This document shows positions 17,215-26,913 of a stretch of 64,000 nt of DNA, in pieces. Each line of letters begins with the position of its first letter. Position 1 is the first letter of the stretch. Source of the DNA: Mycobacterium angelicum. Its GTDB lineage: Bacteria > Actinomycetota > Actinomycetes > Mycobacteriales > Mycobacteriaceae. Location: positions 248,001-312,000 of the forward strand of contig NZ_MVHE01000001.1 of assembly GCF_002086155.1 (NCBI RefSeq), read 5' to 3'. The translations under genes were made by a program, and so were the position numbers. The notes under the pieces are model-generated. The model ran no database searches. It saw only the letters and a list, made by a program, of their open reading frames with translations, and was not told where the DNA came from.

Positions 17215-19392
17215 ATGAGCACCGCTGTCACGAACCTGCGGCATGACTTTCCCGCGTCGCTCGTGGTCTTCCTTGTCGCACTGCCCCTTTCGCTGGGCAT
17301 CGCGATCGCCTCGGGGGCACCGCTGATCGCCGGACTGATCGCCGCGGTGGTCGGTGGCATCGTCGCGGGGACGCTCGGTGGGTCATCGGTCCAGGTCAGC
17401 GGTCCTGCGGCTGGCCTAACCGTGGTCGTCGCCGGGCTGATCGACCAGCTGGGCTGGCAGATGCTGTGCCTGATGACCATCGCGGCGGGCGCGCTGCAGA
17501 TCCTGTTCGGCGTCAGCCGGATGGCTCGTGCCGCACTTGCTATCGCTCCGGTCGTGGTGCACGCCATGCTTGCCGGCATCGGCATCACGATCGCGCTGCA
17601 GCAGATTCACGTGCTGGTCGGCGGTACGTCGCGCAGCTCGGCGTGGCAGAACATCGTGGCGTTGCCCAACGGCATCCTGCATCACGAACTACATGAAGTG
17701 ATCGTCGGCGGAACGGTGATCGTCATCCTGTTGCTGTGGTCGAAGCTGCCGCCCAAGGTGCGCATGATTCCCGGCGCCCTGGTGGCCATCGTGGCGGCCA
17801 CCGCGCTGGCCAAGTTCGTCGGACTCGACGTGGAGCGCATCAACCTGTCCGGCAACTTCTTCGACGCCATCACCCTGCCCCACATCGCCGACAAGACTCC
17901 TGGAGGCCAGCCGTGGAGTCAGGAGATCAGCGCGATCGTCATCGGGGTTCTCACCATCGCGCTGATCGCCAGTGTCGAGTCGCTGCTGTGCGCGGTTGGT
18001 GTCGACAAACTGCACAACGGTCCGCGCACCAACTTCAACCGGGAGATGATCGGACAGGGCAGCGCCAACATGTTGTCCGGCTTCCTTGGCGGCCTGCCGA
18101 TCACCGGCGTCATCGTGCGCAGCTCGGCCAACGTGGCCGCCGGCGCACGCACCCGGATGTCGGCGATCCTGCACGGCGTCTGGGTGTTGCTGTTCGCGTC
18201 GCTATTCACCAACCTGGTCGAACTCATCCCCAAGGCCGCCCTGGCCGGCCTGCTCATCGTCATCGGTGTCCAGCTCATCAAGCTGGCCCACATCAAACTC
18301 GCCTGGCGCACCGGCAATTTCGTGATCTACGCCGTCACCATCGTGTGCGTGGTGTTCCTGAATCTGCTGGAGGGCGTGGCGATAGGTCTTGCCATCGCGA
18401 TCGCGTTCCTGTTGATCCGGGTGGTGCGCGCACCCATCGAGGCCAAGCCGGTGGGCGCAGAGGCCAAGCAGTGGCGGGTCGACATCGACGGCACCCTGAG
18501 CTTCTTGCTGCTGCCCCGGCTGACCAACGTGCTTTCCACGCTGCCGAAGGGCTCGGATGTCACGGTGAACCTGAACGCGGACTACATCGACCACTCCGTT
18601 TCCGAGGCGATCTCCGATTGGAAGACCAGCCACGAGGCCACCGGCGCAACGGTGACCATCAACGAGACGTCACCGGCCAATCTGGTCAGCGCGCACAGCA
18701 GCCCGCCGAAGCGTCACTTCACGTCCCGGTCGCTGCGGGAGGCGCCCTGGCCGTCCCGGCGCGACAACAACGGCGACGAGGCCGACGGCTCAATCCTGCA
18801 CGGGGTCAAGGAATACCACCGCAACGGTGCGCTGCATCATCATGTGCCCGAGCTGATCGATCCGACAAACCCCGACACAGTGTTCCTCACCTGTGCCGAC
18901 TCCCGGATCCTGCCGGACGTCATCACCGCCAGCCGGCCCGGTGACCTCTACATCGTCCGCAACGTGGGCAACCTGGTCCCGATCGATCCCGGCGAACGCT
19001 CAGTGGACGCCGCACTCGACTTCGCGGTCAACCAGCTCGGCGTCACTTCCGTTGTGGTGTGCGGACATTCGTCGTGCCGCGCGATGAAGGCGCTGCTGGA
19101 CAACACGGCAAGGCTGGGTCCCATGAGCCGGTGGCTCGAACACGCCGGCGAGAGCCTGACCGCATACCTGGATCACCATCCGGCGCTGGAAAGCGCCAAC
19201 GGCTTCAACGAAGTGGACCGGCTGGCGATCGTGAACGTGGCCGTCCAAGTGGAAAGGCTTGCCCGGCATGACATTCTGGCGCCCGCGGTGGCGTCCGGTG
19301 CGGTACAGGTGGTCGGCATGTTCTTCGATTTCGCGACCGTGCACGTGCACGAGGTGAATCAGGACGGGCTGGTTGGCAGCCGGACGACCTGA
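17215..19392 (+). CDS. SulP-type anion transporter fused to carbonic anhydrase (Rv3273-like)
   Basis: The 725-residue fusion has an N-terminal SulP transporter of about ten to twelve membrane segments (LPLSLGIAIASGAPLIAGLIA, VQVSGPAAGLTVVVAGL, residues 15-410), a short STAS-like region (about 420-500) and a C-terminal beta-class carbonic anhydrase. Zinc ligands are visible in LTCADSRIL (Cys near residue 558) and VVCGHSSC (His and Cys near 613-619). The likely role is bicarbonate or sulfate uptake coupled to CO2/bicarbonate interconversion. The ATG at 17215 has GAGGAG upstream. Its last 34 bases overlap the convergent response-regulator gene. Confidence 0.93.
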   Translation: MSTAVTNLRHDFPASLVVFLVALPLSLGIAIASGAPLIAGLIAAVVGGIVAGTLGGSSVQVSGPAAGLTVVVAGLIDQLGWQMLCLMTIAAGALQILFGVSRMARAALAIAPVVVHAMLAGIGITIALQQIHVLVGGTSRSSAWQNIVALPNGILHHELHEVIVGGTVIVILLLWSKLPPKVRMIPGALVAIVAATALAKFVGLDVERINLSGNFFDAITLPHIADKTPGGQPWSQEISAIVIGVLTIALIASVESLLCAVGVDKLHNGPRTNFNREMIGQGSANMLSGFLGGLPITGVIVRSSANVAAGARTRMSAILHGVWVLLFASLFTNLVELIPKAALAGLLIVIGVQLIKLAHIKLAWRTGNFVIYAVTIVCVVFLNLLEGVAIGLAIAIAFLLIRVVRAPIEAKPVGAEAKQWRVDIDGTLSFLLLPRLTNVLSTLPKGSDVTVNLNADYIDHSVSEAISDWKTSHEATGATVTINETSPANLVSAHSSPPKRHFTSRSLREAPWPSRRDNNGDEADGSILHGVKEYHRNGALHHHVPELIDPTNPDTVFLTCADSRILPDVITASRPGDLYIVRNVGNLVPIDPGERSVDAALDFAVNQLGVTSVVVCGHSSCRAMKALLDNTARLGPMSRWLEHAGESLTAYLDHHPALESANGFNEVDRLAIVNVAVQVERLARHDILAPAVASGAVQVVGMFFDFATVHVHEVNQDGLVGSRTT

Positions 19393-19805
19393 AGGAAGAA
19401 CTCGTCGATCTGGCGCACCGCATTCATGAACTGGTCCAGGTCGACCGGTTTGGTGACGTAGGCGTTGGCGTGCAGCTTGTAGCTGCGCAGAATGTCCTCC
19501 TCGGCCGAGGAGGTAGTCAACACCACCACCGGGATGCGGCTGAGGTCGGGATCCGACTTGATCTTCTGAAGTAGCTGCCGGCCATCGTATTTCGGCAGGT
19601 TCAAGTCGAGCAGGATCAGGTCCGGACGCGGTGCGTGCTCATAGGAACCGCGCTTGTACAGGTAATTCAGCCCCTCCTCCCCGTCCCGCGCGACATGCAG
19701 CCTGTTGTTGAGCTTGTTGTGCTCGAACGCTTCTCGCGTGATGAGCTCGTCTCCCGGGTCGTCTTCGACGAGCAGGATGTCAATTGCGCGACCGGGCGCT
19801 GTCAT
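19359..19805 (-). CDS. single-domain response regulator (Rcp1-like)
   Basis: The 148-residue REC-only protein has the acidic pair in LLVEDDPGD, the phospho-acceptor Asp in DLILLDLNLPKYDG, the Thr in VVLTTS and the Lys in YVTKPVDLDQF. Single-domain regulators of this type with a YKRGSYEHAPRPD-like insert pair with phytochrome or CHASE-type kinases. With no output domain it probably relays phosphate or binds a partner. Its start lies inside the 3' end of the kinase gene (26-base overlap), so the two are co-translated. Confidence 0.9.
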   Translation of the reverse strand: MTAPGRAIDILLVEDDPGDELITREAFEHNKLNNRLHVARDGEEGLNYLYKRGSYEHAPRPDLILLDLNLPKYDGRQLLQKIKSDPDLSRIPVVVLTTSSAEEDILRSYKLHANAYVTKPVDLDQFMNAVRQIDEFFLQVVRLPTSPS

Positions 19806-21378
19806 GTCTGGGCTCCTCCTCCGGTAAAGCAGTGGGAAGCGTGAATTCGAACCGGGTCCCATCGGTGTAGGACGTGTCGATCCAGATGTGGCCGCCGTGG
19901 TTCTCAACGATCTTCTTGCACAAGGCCAGACCCAGGCCGGTGCCGCTGTAGGTCTCCCGCCCGTGCAGGCGCTGGAAGATGATGAAGACCTTGTCGACGA
20001 ACTCGTGTCCGATGCCGATGCCGTTGTCGGACACACTGATCAACCAGAGCCCGTCGCGATCGGCGTTGCCGCGCTGACAGTCGATGACGATGCGGGGCGG
20101 GCGATCTTTGTGCCGGAACTTCACGGCATTGCCAATCAGGTTCTGCCACAGCATCGTCAGCAAGGTCGGGTCCCCCATCACCTGCGGGAGCCGCTGACCG
20201 TGCACCACCTGCGCACCCGATTCCTCGATGGCGGCATCGAGGTTGGCCACCGCGGTATCCAGCGCTGTGTCGAGGTTGACCTCGGTGTACTTGGCGCCCA
20301 GACGCCCTACCCTGGAGAAGCTGAGCAGGTCGTTGATCAGCACCTGCATGCGCTTGGCTCCGTCGACCGCGAAACCGATGTACTCCAGACCCCGCTCGTC
20401 GAGTTGGTCGCCGTACCGCTTCTCCAGCAGCTGGCAGAAGGAGGCGACCTTGCGCAGCGGCTCCTGCAGATCGTGAGATGCCACATACGCGAACTGCTCG
20501 AGTTCGGCGTTGGACCGCCGCAATTCGATTGCCTGCTCGTCCAACAGTTCTCGGGCCTCGCGCGAGGTTTCCAGCTCTTGCACGATCCGCTGCCGCATGT
20601 TCTCCACGTCGACGGCCATGGCCCGGATGTCCTTGGGCCTGCGGGGCGGCGTGATTCGTTCGCCGAAATTGCCTTCGGTGATGCGCTGGCAGGCCCCGGC
20701 CAGCGCAGCCAGCGGCTTGGTGACCGCGCGCCGAACCAACAGACCCAACAGCGCCGCGGTCACGATGAACACCAGCACCATCGAGCCCAGCACCCGGTCG
20801 CGCCAGTCATCCATGCGTTCCAGGTCGTGGGCGGCACGGTCTCGCGCCGCATCCAGCCGCGCGTTCTGCTCCTCGAAAAGCCTACGCAAATGGTCGAATT
20901 GGGCTTTGCCGCGTGCCACCAGCTCGCCGCCCACCACCGTGGGTGAATCCGGGATCACGCTTGCGATGACGGGCTCGGCGAAGCTGGTCCGCCAGGCGGC
21001 GGCGACCGTTTCGATCTCGTCCAGATCGGCGAGCAGGTCGGGCCGGTGACTCAGTCGCTGCCGCATTTCGGCGGCCGCCGCCTGCTCGGCACGTTGCCCG
21101 TCGTAGTACGGGGTGAGGAACTGCGGATCGGCGGCGATCAGGTAACCCCTGACCCCGGTCTCCTGGTCGCGCAGCGCGGACTGTAATCGACTGGCCAACA
21201 CCCGCGAGGGCTGGAGGTCATCGCGCAGCCCGCGCGACAGCTCATCGGTGCGATTGAGCAACACCGCACCCGCGAACGCGCCGGCGAGCACGACCACGCC
21301 CATCACCGACAGCACCAGGGCTTGCCATCCCCGTACGGTGAGCTCGACCCCCCGCAGCGTGCGGAAAAATGCGCTCAC
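19780..21378 (-). CDS. CHASE3-HAMP sensor histidine kinase
   Basis: The 532-residue membrane kinase has a first membrane segment at about residues 17-40, a CHASE3-like extracytoplasmic part (RDQETGVRGYLIAADPQFL), a second membrane segment near 195-215, a HAMP linker, a HisKA helix with the phospho-His at about 301 (SHDLQEPLRKV), and an HATPase domain (NLIGNAVKF, VSDNGIGI, GTGLGLALCKKI). The GTG start overlaps the phosphatase stop (GTGA). The ligand is unknown. The three-gene order phosphatase-kinase-regulator suggests one signalling unit. Confidence 0.92.
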   Translation of the reverse strand: MSAFFRTLRGVELTVRGWQALVLSVMGVVVLAGAFAGAVLLNRTDELSRGLRDDLQPSRVLASRLQSALRDQETGVRGYLIAADPQFLTPYYDGQRAEQAAAAEMRQRLSHRPDLLADLDEIETVAAAWRTSFAEPVIASVIPDSPTVVGGELVARGKAQFDHLRRLFEEQNARLDAARDRAAHDLERMDDWRDRVLGSMVLVFIVTAALLGLLVRRAVTKPLAALAGACQRITEGNFGERITPPRRPKDIRAMAVDVENMRQRIVQELETSREARELLDEQAIELRRSNAELEQFAYVASHDLQEPLRKVASFCQLLEKRYGDQLDERGLEYIGFAVDGAKRMQVLINDLLSFSRVGRLGAKYTEVNLDTALDTAVANLDAAIEESGAQVVHGQRLPQVMGDPTLLTMLWQNLIGNAVKFRHKDRPPRIVIDCQRGNADRDGLWLISVSDNGIGIGHEFVDKVFIIFQRLHGRETYSGTGLGLALCKKIVENHGGHIWIDTSYTDGTRFEFTLPTALPEEEPRHDSARSRN

Positions 21379-22556
21379 CCCGCGGTCCGCTCGACACGCA
21401 GCACGGCGATGTCATCGGTGAGCCCGCCGCGCGCCTGCGCGAGCCGTTGGGCTCCGTCGATGAGGGCGTCGACGAATTCCGGGCCGGGCAAGGCCACGTG
21501 CGTGCGGGCCAGCGCGAGCAGCCCGTCCTCACCCAGGCGCTCGTTTGCCCGCCCCGAATATCCCTCGAAGAGTCCGTCGGTGAGCAGCAGCAGCCCATGC
21601 CCGGCCGGCAACTCCAACTCGGTGTGCGGCCAGTCGTCGGCATGCAGGCCCAGCGCCGGACCGGCCGGCGGTTCGAGCCACTCCACGCTGTCCGGGCCGT
21701 GCACCAGCATCCCCGGATGGCCGGCGCGCACAGCCGTCATTCGTGGGCTGTCGGCATGGATCGCCAGGCTGATCACCGTCGCGAAGATTCCGGTACCGCT
21801 GCGTTCGGCGCGCAGGATCCGCTCCAGCTGCCGCATCAGCTCGTTACCCCGCACACCGGCCAATGTCAGTGCGCGCCAAGCGATTCGCAGGGCAGCGCCC
21901 AGGGCCGCCTCGTTGGGCCCGTGCCCGGCGACGTCGCCGATCAGCACATGCACGACTTGATCGGCCGCCTGGACGACGTCATAGAAATCCCCGCACAGCA
22001 ACGCGTCTTCGCGACTGGGCCGGTATCGGGCCACGATGTCGACACCTGGGTTGTCGAGCAGCAGCGGCGACGGCAGCAGTCCGCGTTCCAGCAGCGCGTT
22101 CTCCCGGGCGCGGATCTGGCTGGCGTGCAGGTCGGCGGCGATGAGTTCGGCGCGTTTGCGTTCGATCGCATACAGCAGCGCGCGCCGCAGCATCTCGGGC
22201 TCGACGCGACCCTTGACCAGATAGTCCTGGGCGCCGGCCGCGACCGCCGAAGCACCGAAGTATTCGTCGTTCAGTCCGGTCAGCACCACTATCGGGACGG
22301 TGGGGTCGTAGCTGGCGATACGGTCCAGCGCGTCGAACCCGTTGGCGTCGGGCAGGTGCAGATCAAGCAGCACACAGTCGGGGCGGGCGGCGGCCAGCTC
22401 GCGCTCGGCGTGCGCCATCGACTGCGCCCAGACCACCTTCGTGTCGGCGGCGGCGTCGGCGACCAAGTCCTCGACCAGCACCGCATCGGCCCGATCGTCC
22501 TCGACCAACAGCAACGACAACGACTGCCACGTCGCCGTCGGCCCGAGCATGGTCAC
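21375..22556 (-). CDS. REC-PP2C phosphatase (RsbU/SpoIIE-like)
   Basis: The 393-residue protein has an N-terminal receiver domain (LLLVEDDRAD, CVLLDLHLPDANGFDAL, VVLTGLNDEYFGA) and a C-terminal PP2C/SpoIIE-type phosphatase (LCGDFYDVVQAADQVVHVLIGDVAGHG, RAGHPGMLVHG, LLLLTDGLFEGYS, GLTDDIAVLRV). The Asp residues in CGDFYDV and TDDIAV bind metal. Family members dephosphorylate STAS anti-anti-sigma factors and thereby free a sigma factor. A phosphorylated receiver would switch this on. It is first in the operon with the kinase and regulator; a SigF-like promoter lies upstream at 22617-22642. Confidence 0.92.
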   Translation of the reverse strand: MTMLGPTATWQSLSLLLVEDDRADAVLVEDLVADAAADTKVVWAQSMAHAERELAAARPDCVLLDLHLPDANGFDALDRIASYDPTVPIVVLTGLNDEYFGASAVAAGAQDYLVKGRVEPEMLRRALLYAIERKRAELIAADLHASQIRARENALLERGLLPSPLLLDNPGVDIVARYRPSREDALLCGDFYDVVQAADQVVHVLIGDVAGHGPNEAALGAALRIAWRALTLAGVRGNELMRQLERILRAERSGTGIFATVISLAIHADSPRMTAVRAGHPGMLVHGPDSVEWLEPPAGPALGLHADDWPHTELELPAGHGLLLLTDGLFEGYSGRANERLGEDGLLALARTHVALPGPEFVDALIDGAQRLAQARGGLTDDIAVLRVERTAG

Positions 22557-22616
22557 GTCCCCTTGCCAAAAGGGGCCGCAAAAGGGGGCGCACCCAGGCC
22601 TATATGCCTCACCTCA

Positions 22617-22642
22617 CACCCCCTGGGCAGCAGGCTTTAACC
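22617..22642 (-). promoter_or_regulatory. candidate SigF-type promoter for the phosphatase operon
   Basis: On the minus strand GGTTA, 16 bases, then GGGTG resembles the SigF consensus GGTTT-N16-GGGTA, with one mismatch in each element. It lies about 60 bases upstream of the phosphatase start. The rest of the gap 22557-22773 holds no gene; a weak CAGTT/AACTG stem at 22742-22756 could end fadE25 transcripts. Confidence 0.3.
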
Positions 22643-22773
22643 CCACGCGTTGCTGTTTCCACCCCGAACTGGCTGCCGACCGCGTGGCCTTCGTCCTAAA
22701 GCCTGATGTGGATCGTATGCGGTGGGGCTGATCTTTTCGGACAGTTGAGGAAACTGCTTACAGCCAGTAAACG

Positions 22774-23943
22774 TCAGCGTAGCAACGCCCGCGACATCAC
22801 CACGCGCTGGATCTGATTGGTGCCCTCGTAGATCTGGGTGATCTTGGCGTCGCGCATCATCCGCTCGACCGGGAAGTCGACGGTGTAGCCGGCACCGCCG
22901 AACAGCTGGACGGCGTCGGTGGTGACTTCCATGGCCACGTCGGAGGCCAAACACTTCGACGCAGCGGAGATGAAGCCGAGGTTTCCTTCCCCGCGCTCGG
23001 CGCGGGCGGCGGCGGAGTAGACCATCAACCTGGCGGACTCCACCTTCATCGCCATGTCGGCGATCATGAACTGCACCGCCTGGAAACTGCTGATCGACTG
23101 CGCGAACTGCTTGCGGTCCTTGGTGTAGGCGATCGCGGCGTCCAGCGCGCCCTGGGCGATGCCGACGGCCTGAGCACCGATGGTGGGACGGGTGTGGTCG
23201 AGCGTGGCCAGCGCCGTCTTGAAGCCGGTGCCCGGTTCCCCGATGATCCGGTCGCCGGGGATCCGGCAGTTCTCGAAATACAACTCGGTAGTGGGCGACC
23301 CCTTGATGCCCAGCTTGCGTTCCTTGGGTCCGACGACGAAGCCCTCGTCGTCCTTGTGCACCATGAACGCCGAGATGCCGTTGGCGCCCTTGTCGGGGTC
23401 GGTTACGGCCATCACGGTGTACCAGGATGACTTGCCGCCGTTGGTGATCCAGCATTTGGCGCCGTTGAGAATCCACTCGTCGCCCTCGGCCTTCGCGCGG
23501 GTACGCATGGACGCCGCGTCCGAGCCCGCCTCACGCTCGCTCAGCGCATAGGAAGCCATCGCGGTGCCGTCGGCGACCTGCGGCAGCACCTGCTTCTTCA
23601 GGTCGTCGGAGCCACGCAGGATCAGGCCCATGGTGCCGAGCTTGTTCACCGCGGGGATCAACGAGGCCGAGGCATCGACGCGGGCGACCTCTTCGATGAC
23701 GATGCAGGCCGCAACCGAGTCCGCGCCCTGGCCGCCGTACTCCTCAGGCACGTGCACCGCGTTGAAGCCCGACGCGTTCAGCGCGTCCAGCGCCTCTTGC
23801 GGGAACCGGGAGTTCTCGTCGACATCGGCGGCGTGCGGGGCGATCTCCTTTTCCGCCAGCGCCCGGATCGCGGCCCGCAACTCCTGGTGCTCCTCGGGCA
23901 ATTGGAACAGATCGAACGACGGATTTCCGGCCCATCCAGCCAT
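22774..23943 (-). CDS. fadE25: FadE25, acyl-CoA dehydrogenase
   Basis: The 389-residue flavoprotein has the FAD-binding segment YALSEREAGSDAASMRTRA, the motif AKCWITNGGKSSWYTVMAV, and the catalytic Glu region ITQIYEGTNQIQRVVMSR at the C-terminus. It belongs to the short/branched-chain acyl-CoA dehydrogenases. The M. tuberculosis ortholog is Rv3274c; the exact substrate is not known. The ATG at 23943 follows CTAGGAGGCCGAGAG on the minus strand, a strong ribosome site. It is downstream of purE by 23 bases, so may be co-transcribed with purK-purE. Confidence 0.93.
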   Translation of the reverse strand: MAGWAGNPSFDLFQLPEEHQELRAAIRALAEKEIAPHAADVDENSRFPQEALDALNASGFNAVHVPEEYGGQGADSVAACIVIEEVARVDASASLIPAVNKLGTMGLILRGSDDLKKQVLPQVADGTAMASYALSEREAGSDAASMRTRAKAEGDEWILNGAKCWITNGGKSSWYTVMAVTDPDKGANGISAFMVHKDDEGFVVGPKERKLGIKGSPTTELYFENCRIPGDRIIGEPGTGFKTALATLDHTRPTIGAQAVGIAQGALDAAIAYTKDRKQFAQSISSFQAVQFMIADMAMKVESARLMVYSAAARAERGEGNLGFISAASKCLASDVAMEVTTDAVQLFGGAGYTVDFPVERMMRDAKITQIYEGTNQIQRVVMSRALLR

Positions 23944-23966
23944 CTCTCGGCCTCCTAGTTTCCTTG

Positions 23967-24482
23967 CTACTCGCCGGTAACTTTACCGTGCAGCTGCTGT
24001 AACGCCGCATCCTTGGCCGCCACTGTCTCGGCCAGCTGATCTTGGAACGCCACCATCCGGGCCCGCAGTTCCGGGTCCGACGATCCCAGCATCCGCACCG
24101 CCAGCAGGCCGGCATTGCGGGCGCCGCCGATCGACACCGTGGCCACCGGGACGCCGGCCGGCATCTGCACGATCGACAGCAGCGAATCCAGGCCGTCGAG
24201 ACGCGCCAGCGGCACGGGCACCCCGATCACCGGCAGCGGCGTCGCCGAGGCGACCATTCCGGGCAGGTGCGCGGCACCGCCGGCACCGGCGATGATCACC
24301 TCGATGCCGCGCTCGGCGGCGTTGCGGGCGTAATCGAACATGACGGCGGGGGTGCGATGCGCCGAGACGACCCGGACCTCATGCGGGATGTCGAACTCGG
24401 CCAGCGCCGTGGCCGCGTCGGCCATCACCGACCAGTCACTGTCGCTGCCCATGATCACCCCGACCCTGGCGGGTTTACCCAT
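23967..24482 (-). CDS. purE: PurE, N5-carboxyaminoimidazole ribonucleotide mutase
   Basis: The 171-residue class I PurE has [13 protein letters not shown] for substrate phosphate binding, [15 protein letters not shown] with the catalytic His, and [16 protein letters not shown]. It converts N5-CAIR to CAIR in purine synthesis. The ATG at 24482 overlaps the purK stop (ATGGGTAA) and gives [12 protein letters not shown]; an in-frame GTG 30 bases upstream would add residues that overlap purK. Confidence 0.95.
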   Translation of the reverse strand: MGKPARVGVIMGSDSDWSVMADAATALAEFDIPHEVRVVSAHRTPAVMFDYARNAAERGIEVIIAGAGGAAHLPGMVASATPLPVIGVPVPLARLDGLDSLLSIVQMPAGVPVATVSIGGARNAGLLAVRMLGSSDPELRARMVAFQDQLAETVAAKDAALQQLHGKVTGE

Positions 24483-25671
24483 GCACTTCCCATCCGTCCG
24501 ACCATTGCCCACATGACAACCAGTGCGCCGCCAACTCGGCGCGTTCCCGCAGCTTAGTCAGGTCGTCGCCGACGAAGTTGATGTGTCCGACCTTGCGGCC
24601 CGGGCGCTCGGCCTTGGCGTACAGGTGCACCCGGGCATCGGGCATCCGCGCGAAAAGGTGGTGCAGCCGCTCGTCGACGGACATCGCCGGCTGCTCGGCG
24701 GCGCCCAGCACGTTGGCCATCACCGTTACCGGCGCGATGGCGTCGGTGTCGCCGAGCGGATAGTCCAGCACCGCGCGTAAGTGCTGCTCGAACTGGCTGG
24801 TCCGCGACCCGTCCATGGTCCAGTGCCCGGAGTTGTGCGGTCGCATCGCGAGTTCGTTCACCAGCAGCGCGCCGTCCGGAGTCTCGAACAGCTCAACCGC
24901 GAGCACCCCGACCACGCCGAGTTCGGCCGCCAACCGCAACGCCAACCGCTGGGCAGCCGCCGCCTTGTCCGCAGAAAGCTCCGGAGCCGGTGCGATCACC
25001 TGCACGCAGATGCCGTCGCGCTGCACCGTCTCCACCACCGGCCACGCCGCACCCTGGCCGAACGGCGAGCGCGCCACCAACGCCGAAAGCTCGCGACGCA
25101 GCGGCACCCGCTCCTCGACCAGCACGGGCACCCCGCCCGCCAGATAGTCCCCGACGACCTCGCGAGCGTGGGCCAAGTCACTTGCCATTCGCACGCCGCG
25201 GCCGTCGTAACCGCCGCGCGCGGCCTTGACCACCAAAGCCGCATCGATACGTGCTGCGAAATCGTCCAGCTCGTCGAGGCTCTCTATGGCGGCGTAACGC
25301 GGCACCGGGGCACCGAGGGCCTCCAGCCGGCGCCGCATGACGAGCTTGTCCTGGGCGTGAATCAGCGCCTGCGGCGGCGGGAGCACGTTGACGCCCTCGG
25401 CGACCAGCTTCTCGAGCAGCTCGGCCGGAACGTGCTCGTGGTCGAAGGTCAGCGCGGCGGCCCCGGCGGCAACCCTGCGCAGGTCGTCCAGATCGGTGTG
25501 CGAGCCGATCACCACATTCGGGGTTACCAGCGCGGCCGGCTCGTCGGCGGCATTAGCCAACACGCGCAGGTTCTGGCCCAGCGCGATCGCGGCCTGATGG
25601 GTCATCCTGGCAAGTTGACCGCCGCCGACCATGGCGACCAGAGGGGTGCGTGAACTCGGCACGGCCATCAT
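24475..25671 (-). CDS. purK: PurK, N5-carboxyaminoimidazole ribonucleotide synthase
   Basis: The 398-residue ATP-grasp enzyme has [19 protein letters not shown] at the N-terminus, the ATP-lid loop [14 protein letters not shown], and [20 protein letters not shown] for metal-ATP binding. It makes N5-CAIR from AIR, ATP and bicarbonate, the step before PurE, with which it overlaps by eight bases. Two adjacent ATG codons are possible starts. It is divergent from the GtrA-like gene. Confidence 0.95.
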   Translation of the reverse strand: MMAVPSSRTPLVAMVGGGQLARMTHQAAIALGQNLRVLANAADEPAALVTPNVVIGSHTDLDDLRRVAAGAAALTFDHEHVPAELLEKLVAEGVNVLPPPQALIHAQDKLVMRRRLEALGAPVPRYAAIESLDELDDFAARIDAALVVKAARGGYDGRGVRMASDLAHAREVVGDYLAGGVPVLVEERVPLRRELSALVARSPFGQGAAWPVVETVQRDGICVQVIAPAPELSADKAAAAQRLALRLAAELGVVGVLAVELFETPDGALLVNELAMRPHNSGHWTMDGSRTSQFEQHLRAVLDYPLGDTDAIAPVTVMANVLGAAEQPAMSVDERLHHLFARMPDARVHLYAKAERPGRKVGHINFVGDDLTKLRERAELAAHWLSCGQWSDGWEVHG

Positions 25672-25770
25672 GTTGTCATGGCGCCTGACCGGCGTGTTTA
25701 CCGGCTATTGCACTGAATCGTTATGTACGATTTTGCGTCCATTTCGCCGAGATACGTACACTGACGTGTT

Positions 25771-26430
25771 GTGTCCTTTGCCGATGCCACAATTGCGCGT
25801 CTTCCCGGGGTCGTTCAGCCCTTTGCCGAGCGGCATCATGAACTGATCAAATTTGCCATCGTCGGCGGCACCACATTCATCATCGACTCCGCGATTTTCT
25901 ACACGCTGAAGCTCACCATTCTCGAACCCAAACCGGTGACCGCGAAAGTGATCGCGGGAATCGTCGCAGTCATCGCGTCCTACGTGCTGAACCGGGAGTG
26001 GAGCTTCCGCGACCGCGGCGGCCGCGAACGCCACCACGAGGCGCTGCTGTTCTTCGCGTTCAGCGGCGTGGGAGTGCTGCTGAGCATGGCCCCGCTGTGG
26101 TTCTCCAGCTACATCCTGCAGCTGCGGGTGCCGAATGTGTCGCTGACCGTGGAGAACCTCGCCGACTTCCTTTCGGCGTACATCATCGGCAACCTGCTGC
26201 AGATGGCGTTCCGCTTCTGGGCTTTCCGGCGTTGGGTGTTCCCCGACCAGTTCGCGCGCAACCCCGACAAGGCGCTGGAATCGGCGCTGACGGCCGGCGG
26301 CATCGCCGAGGTCTTCGAGGACGAGCTGGAAGGCGGCAATGTCACATTGCTGCAGGCATGGCGCAATCGGGCGGCCGGCCGGAATCAGCTGGGCGACTCT
26401 TCAGAGCCCAGCGTGTCGAAAACTTCGTGA
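25771..26430 (+). CDS. GtrA-like membrane protein (Rv3277-like)
   Basis: The 219-residue protein has four predicted membrane segments (FAIVGGTTFIIDSAIFY, VIAGIVAVIASYVLNREWSF, LLFFAFSGVGVLLSMAPLWF, FLSAYIIGNLLQMAFRFWAFRRWVF) in the GtrA pattern. The family is thought to move or assist lipid-linked sugars, such as decaprenyl-phosphate glycans, across the membrane. A polar tail (about residues 165-219) follows. It starts with GTG. Its last 46 bases overlap the convergent PH-domain gene. Confidence 0.88.
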   Translation: MSFADATIARLPGVVQPFAERHHELIKFAIVGGTTFIIDSAIFYTLKLTILEPKPVTAKVIAGIVAVIASYVLNREWSFRDRGGRERHHEALLFFAFSGVGVLLSMAPLWFSSYILQLRVPNVSLTVENLADFLSAYIIGNLLQMAFRFWAFRRWVFPDQFARNPDKALESALTAGGIAEVFEDELEGGNVTLLQAWRNRAAGRNQLGDSSEPSVSKTS

Positions 26431-26903
26431 TACAGCAGCGCGTGCACTTCACGCAGGCGCGGAATGTTGTAGAACTCCAGCGGATCCTGTGACGCCGACT
26501 CGATAATCAGCGTCCCGGTGCGAAATATCCGTTCGAAGATCTTGTCCCGGAACTCCACGCTGTTGATCCGCGCCAGCGGAATGTCGATGCCGCTGCGGGT
26601 CAGCACGCCGTGGCGATACATCACCCGCCGGTTGGTGACGACGAAGTGGGTGGTCAGCCAAGTCAGAAACGGCCACAGGGTCAGCCAGCCGATGATCACC
26701 AACCAGATTCCCCAAATGACCCCGTAGATGATGTTCTTGGCCAGCTGCTGCCAATGCGTGGAGTCGACGAACCCAGACCCCAATGCGGCCAGCCCGGTCA
26801 CCAGGATCAGCACCAAAACGGGCAGGATCAGACGCTTCCAATGCGGATGGCGATGAATAACGACCTGCTCGCCGGCGGCCAGGGCATTGTCGGGATAGCT
26901 CAT
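26385..26903 (-). CDS. membrane-anchored bacterial PH domain protein (Rv3278c-like)
   Basis: The 172-residue protein has two close membrane segments (LILPVLVLILVTGLAALGS and IIYGVIWGIWLVIIGWLTLW) followed by a PH-like domain (HFVVTNRRVMYRHGVLTRSGIDIPLARINSVE) of the bPH2 type. Function unknown. The ATG at 26903 gives MSYPDNALAAGEQV. It follows birA by ten bases on the same strand. Confidence 0.88.
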   Translation of the reverse strand: MSYPDNALAAGEQVVIHRHPHWKRLILPVLVLILVTGLAALGSGFVDSTHWQQLAKNIIYGVIWGIWLVIIGWLTLWPFLTWLTTHFVVTNRRVMYRHGVLTRSGIDIPLARINSVEFRDKIFERIFRTGTLIIESASQDPLEFYNIPRLREVHALLYHEVFDTLGSEESPS

Positions 26904-26913
26904 GCTGGCGACC

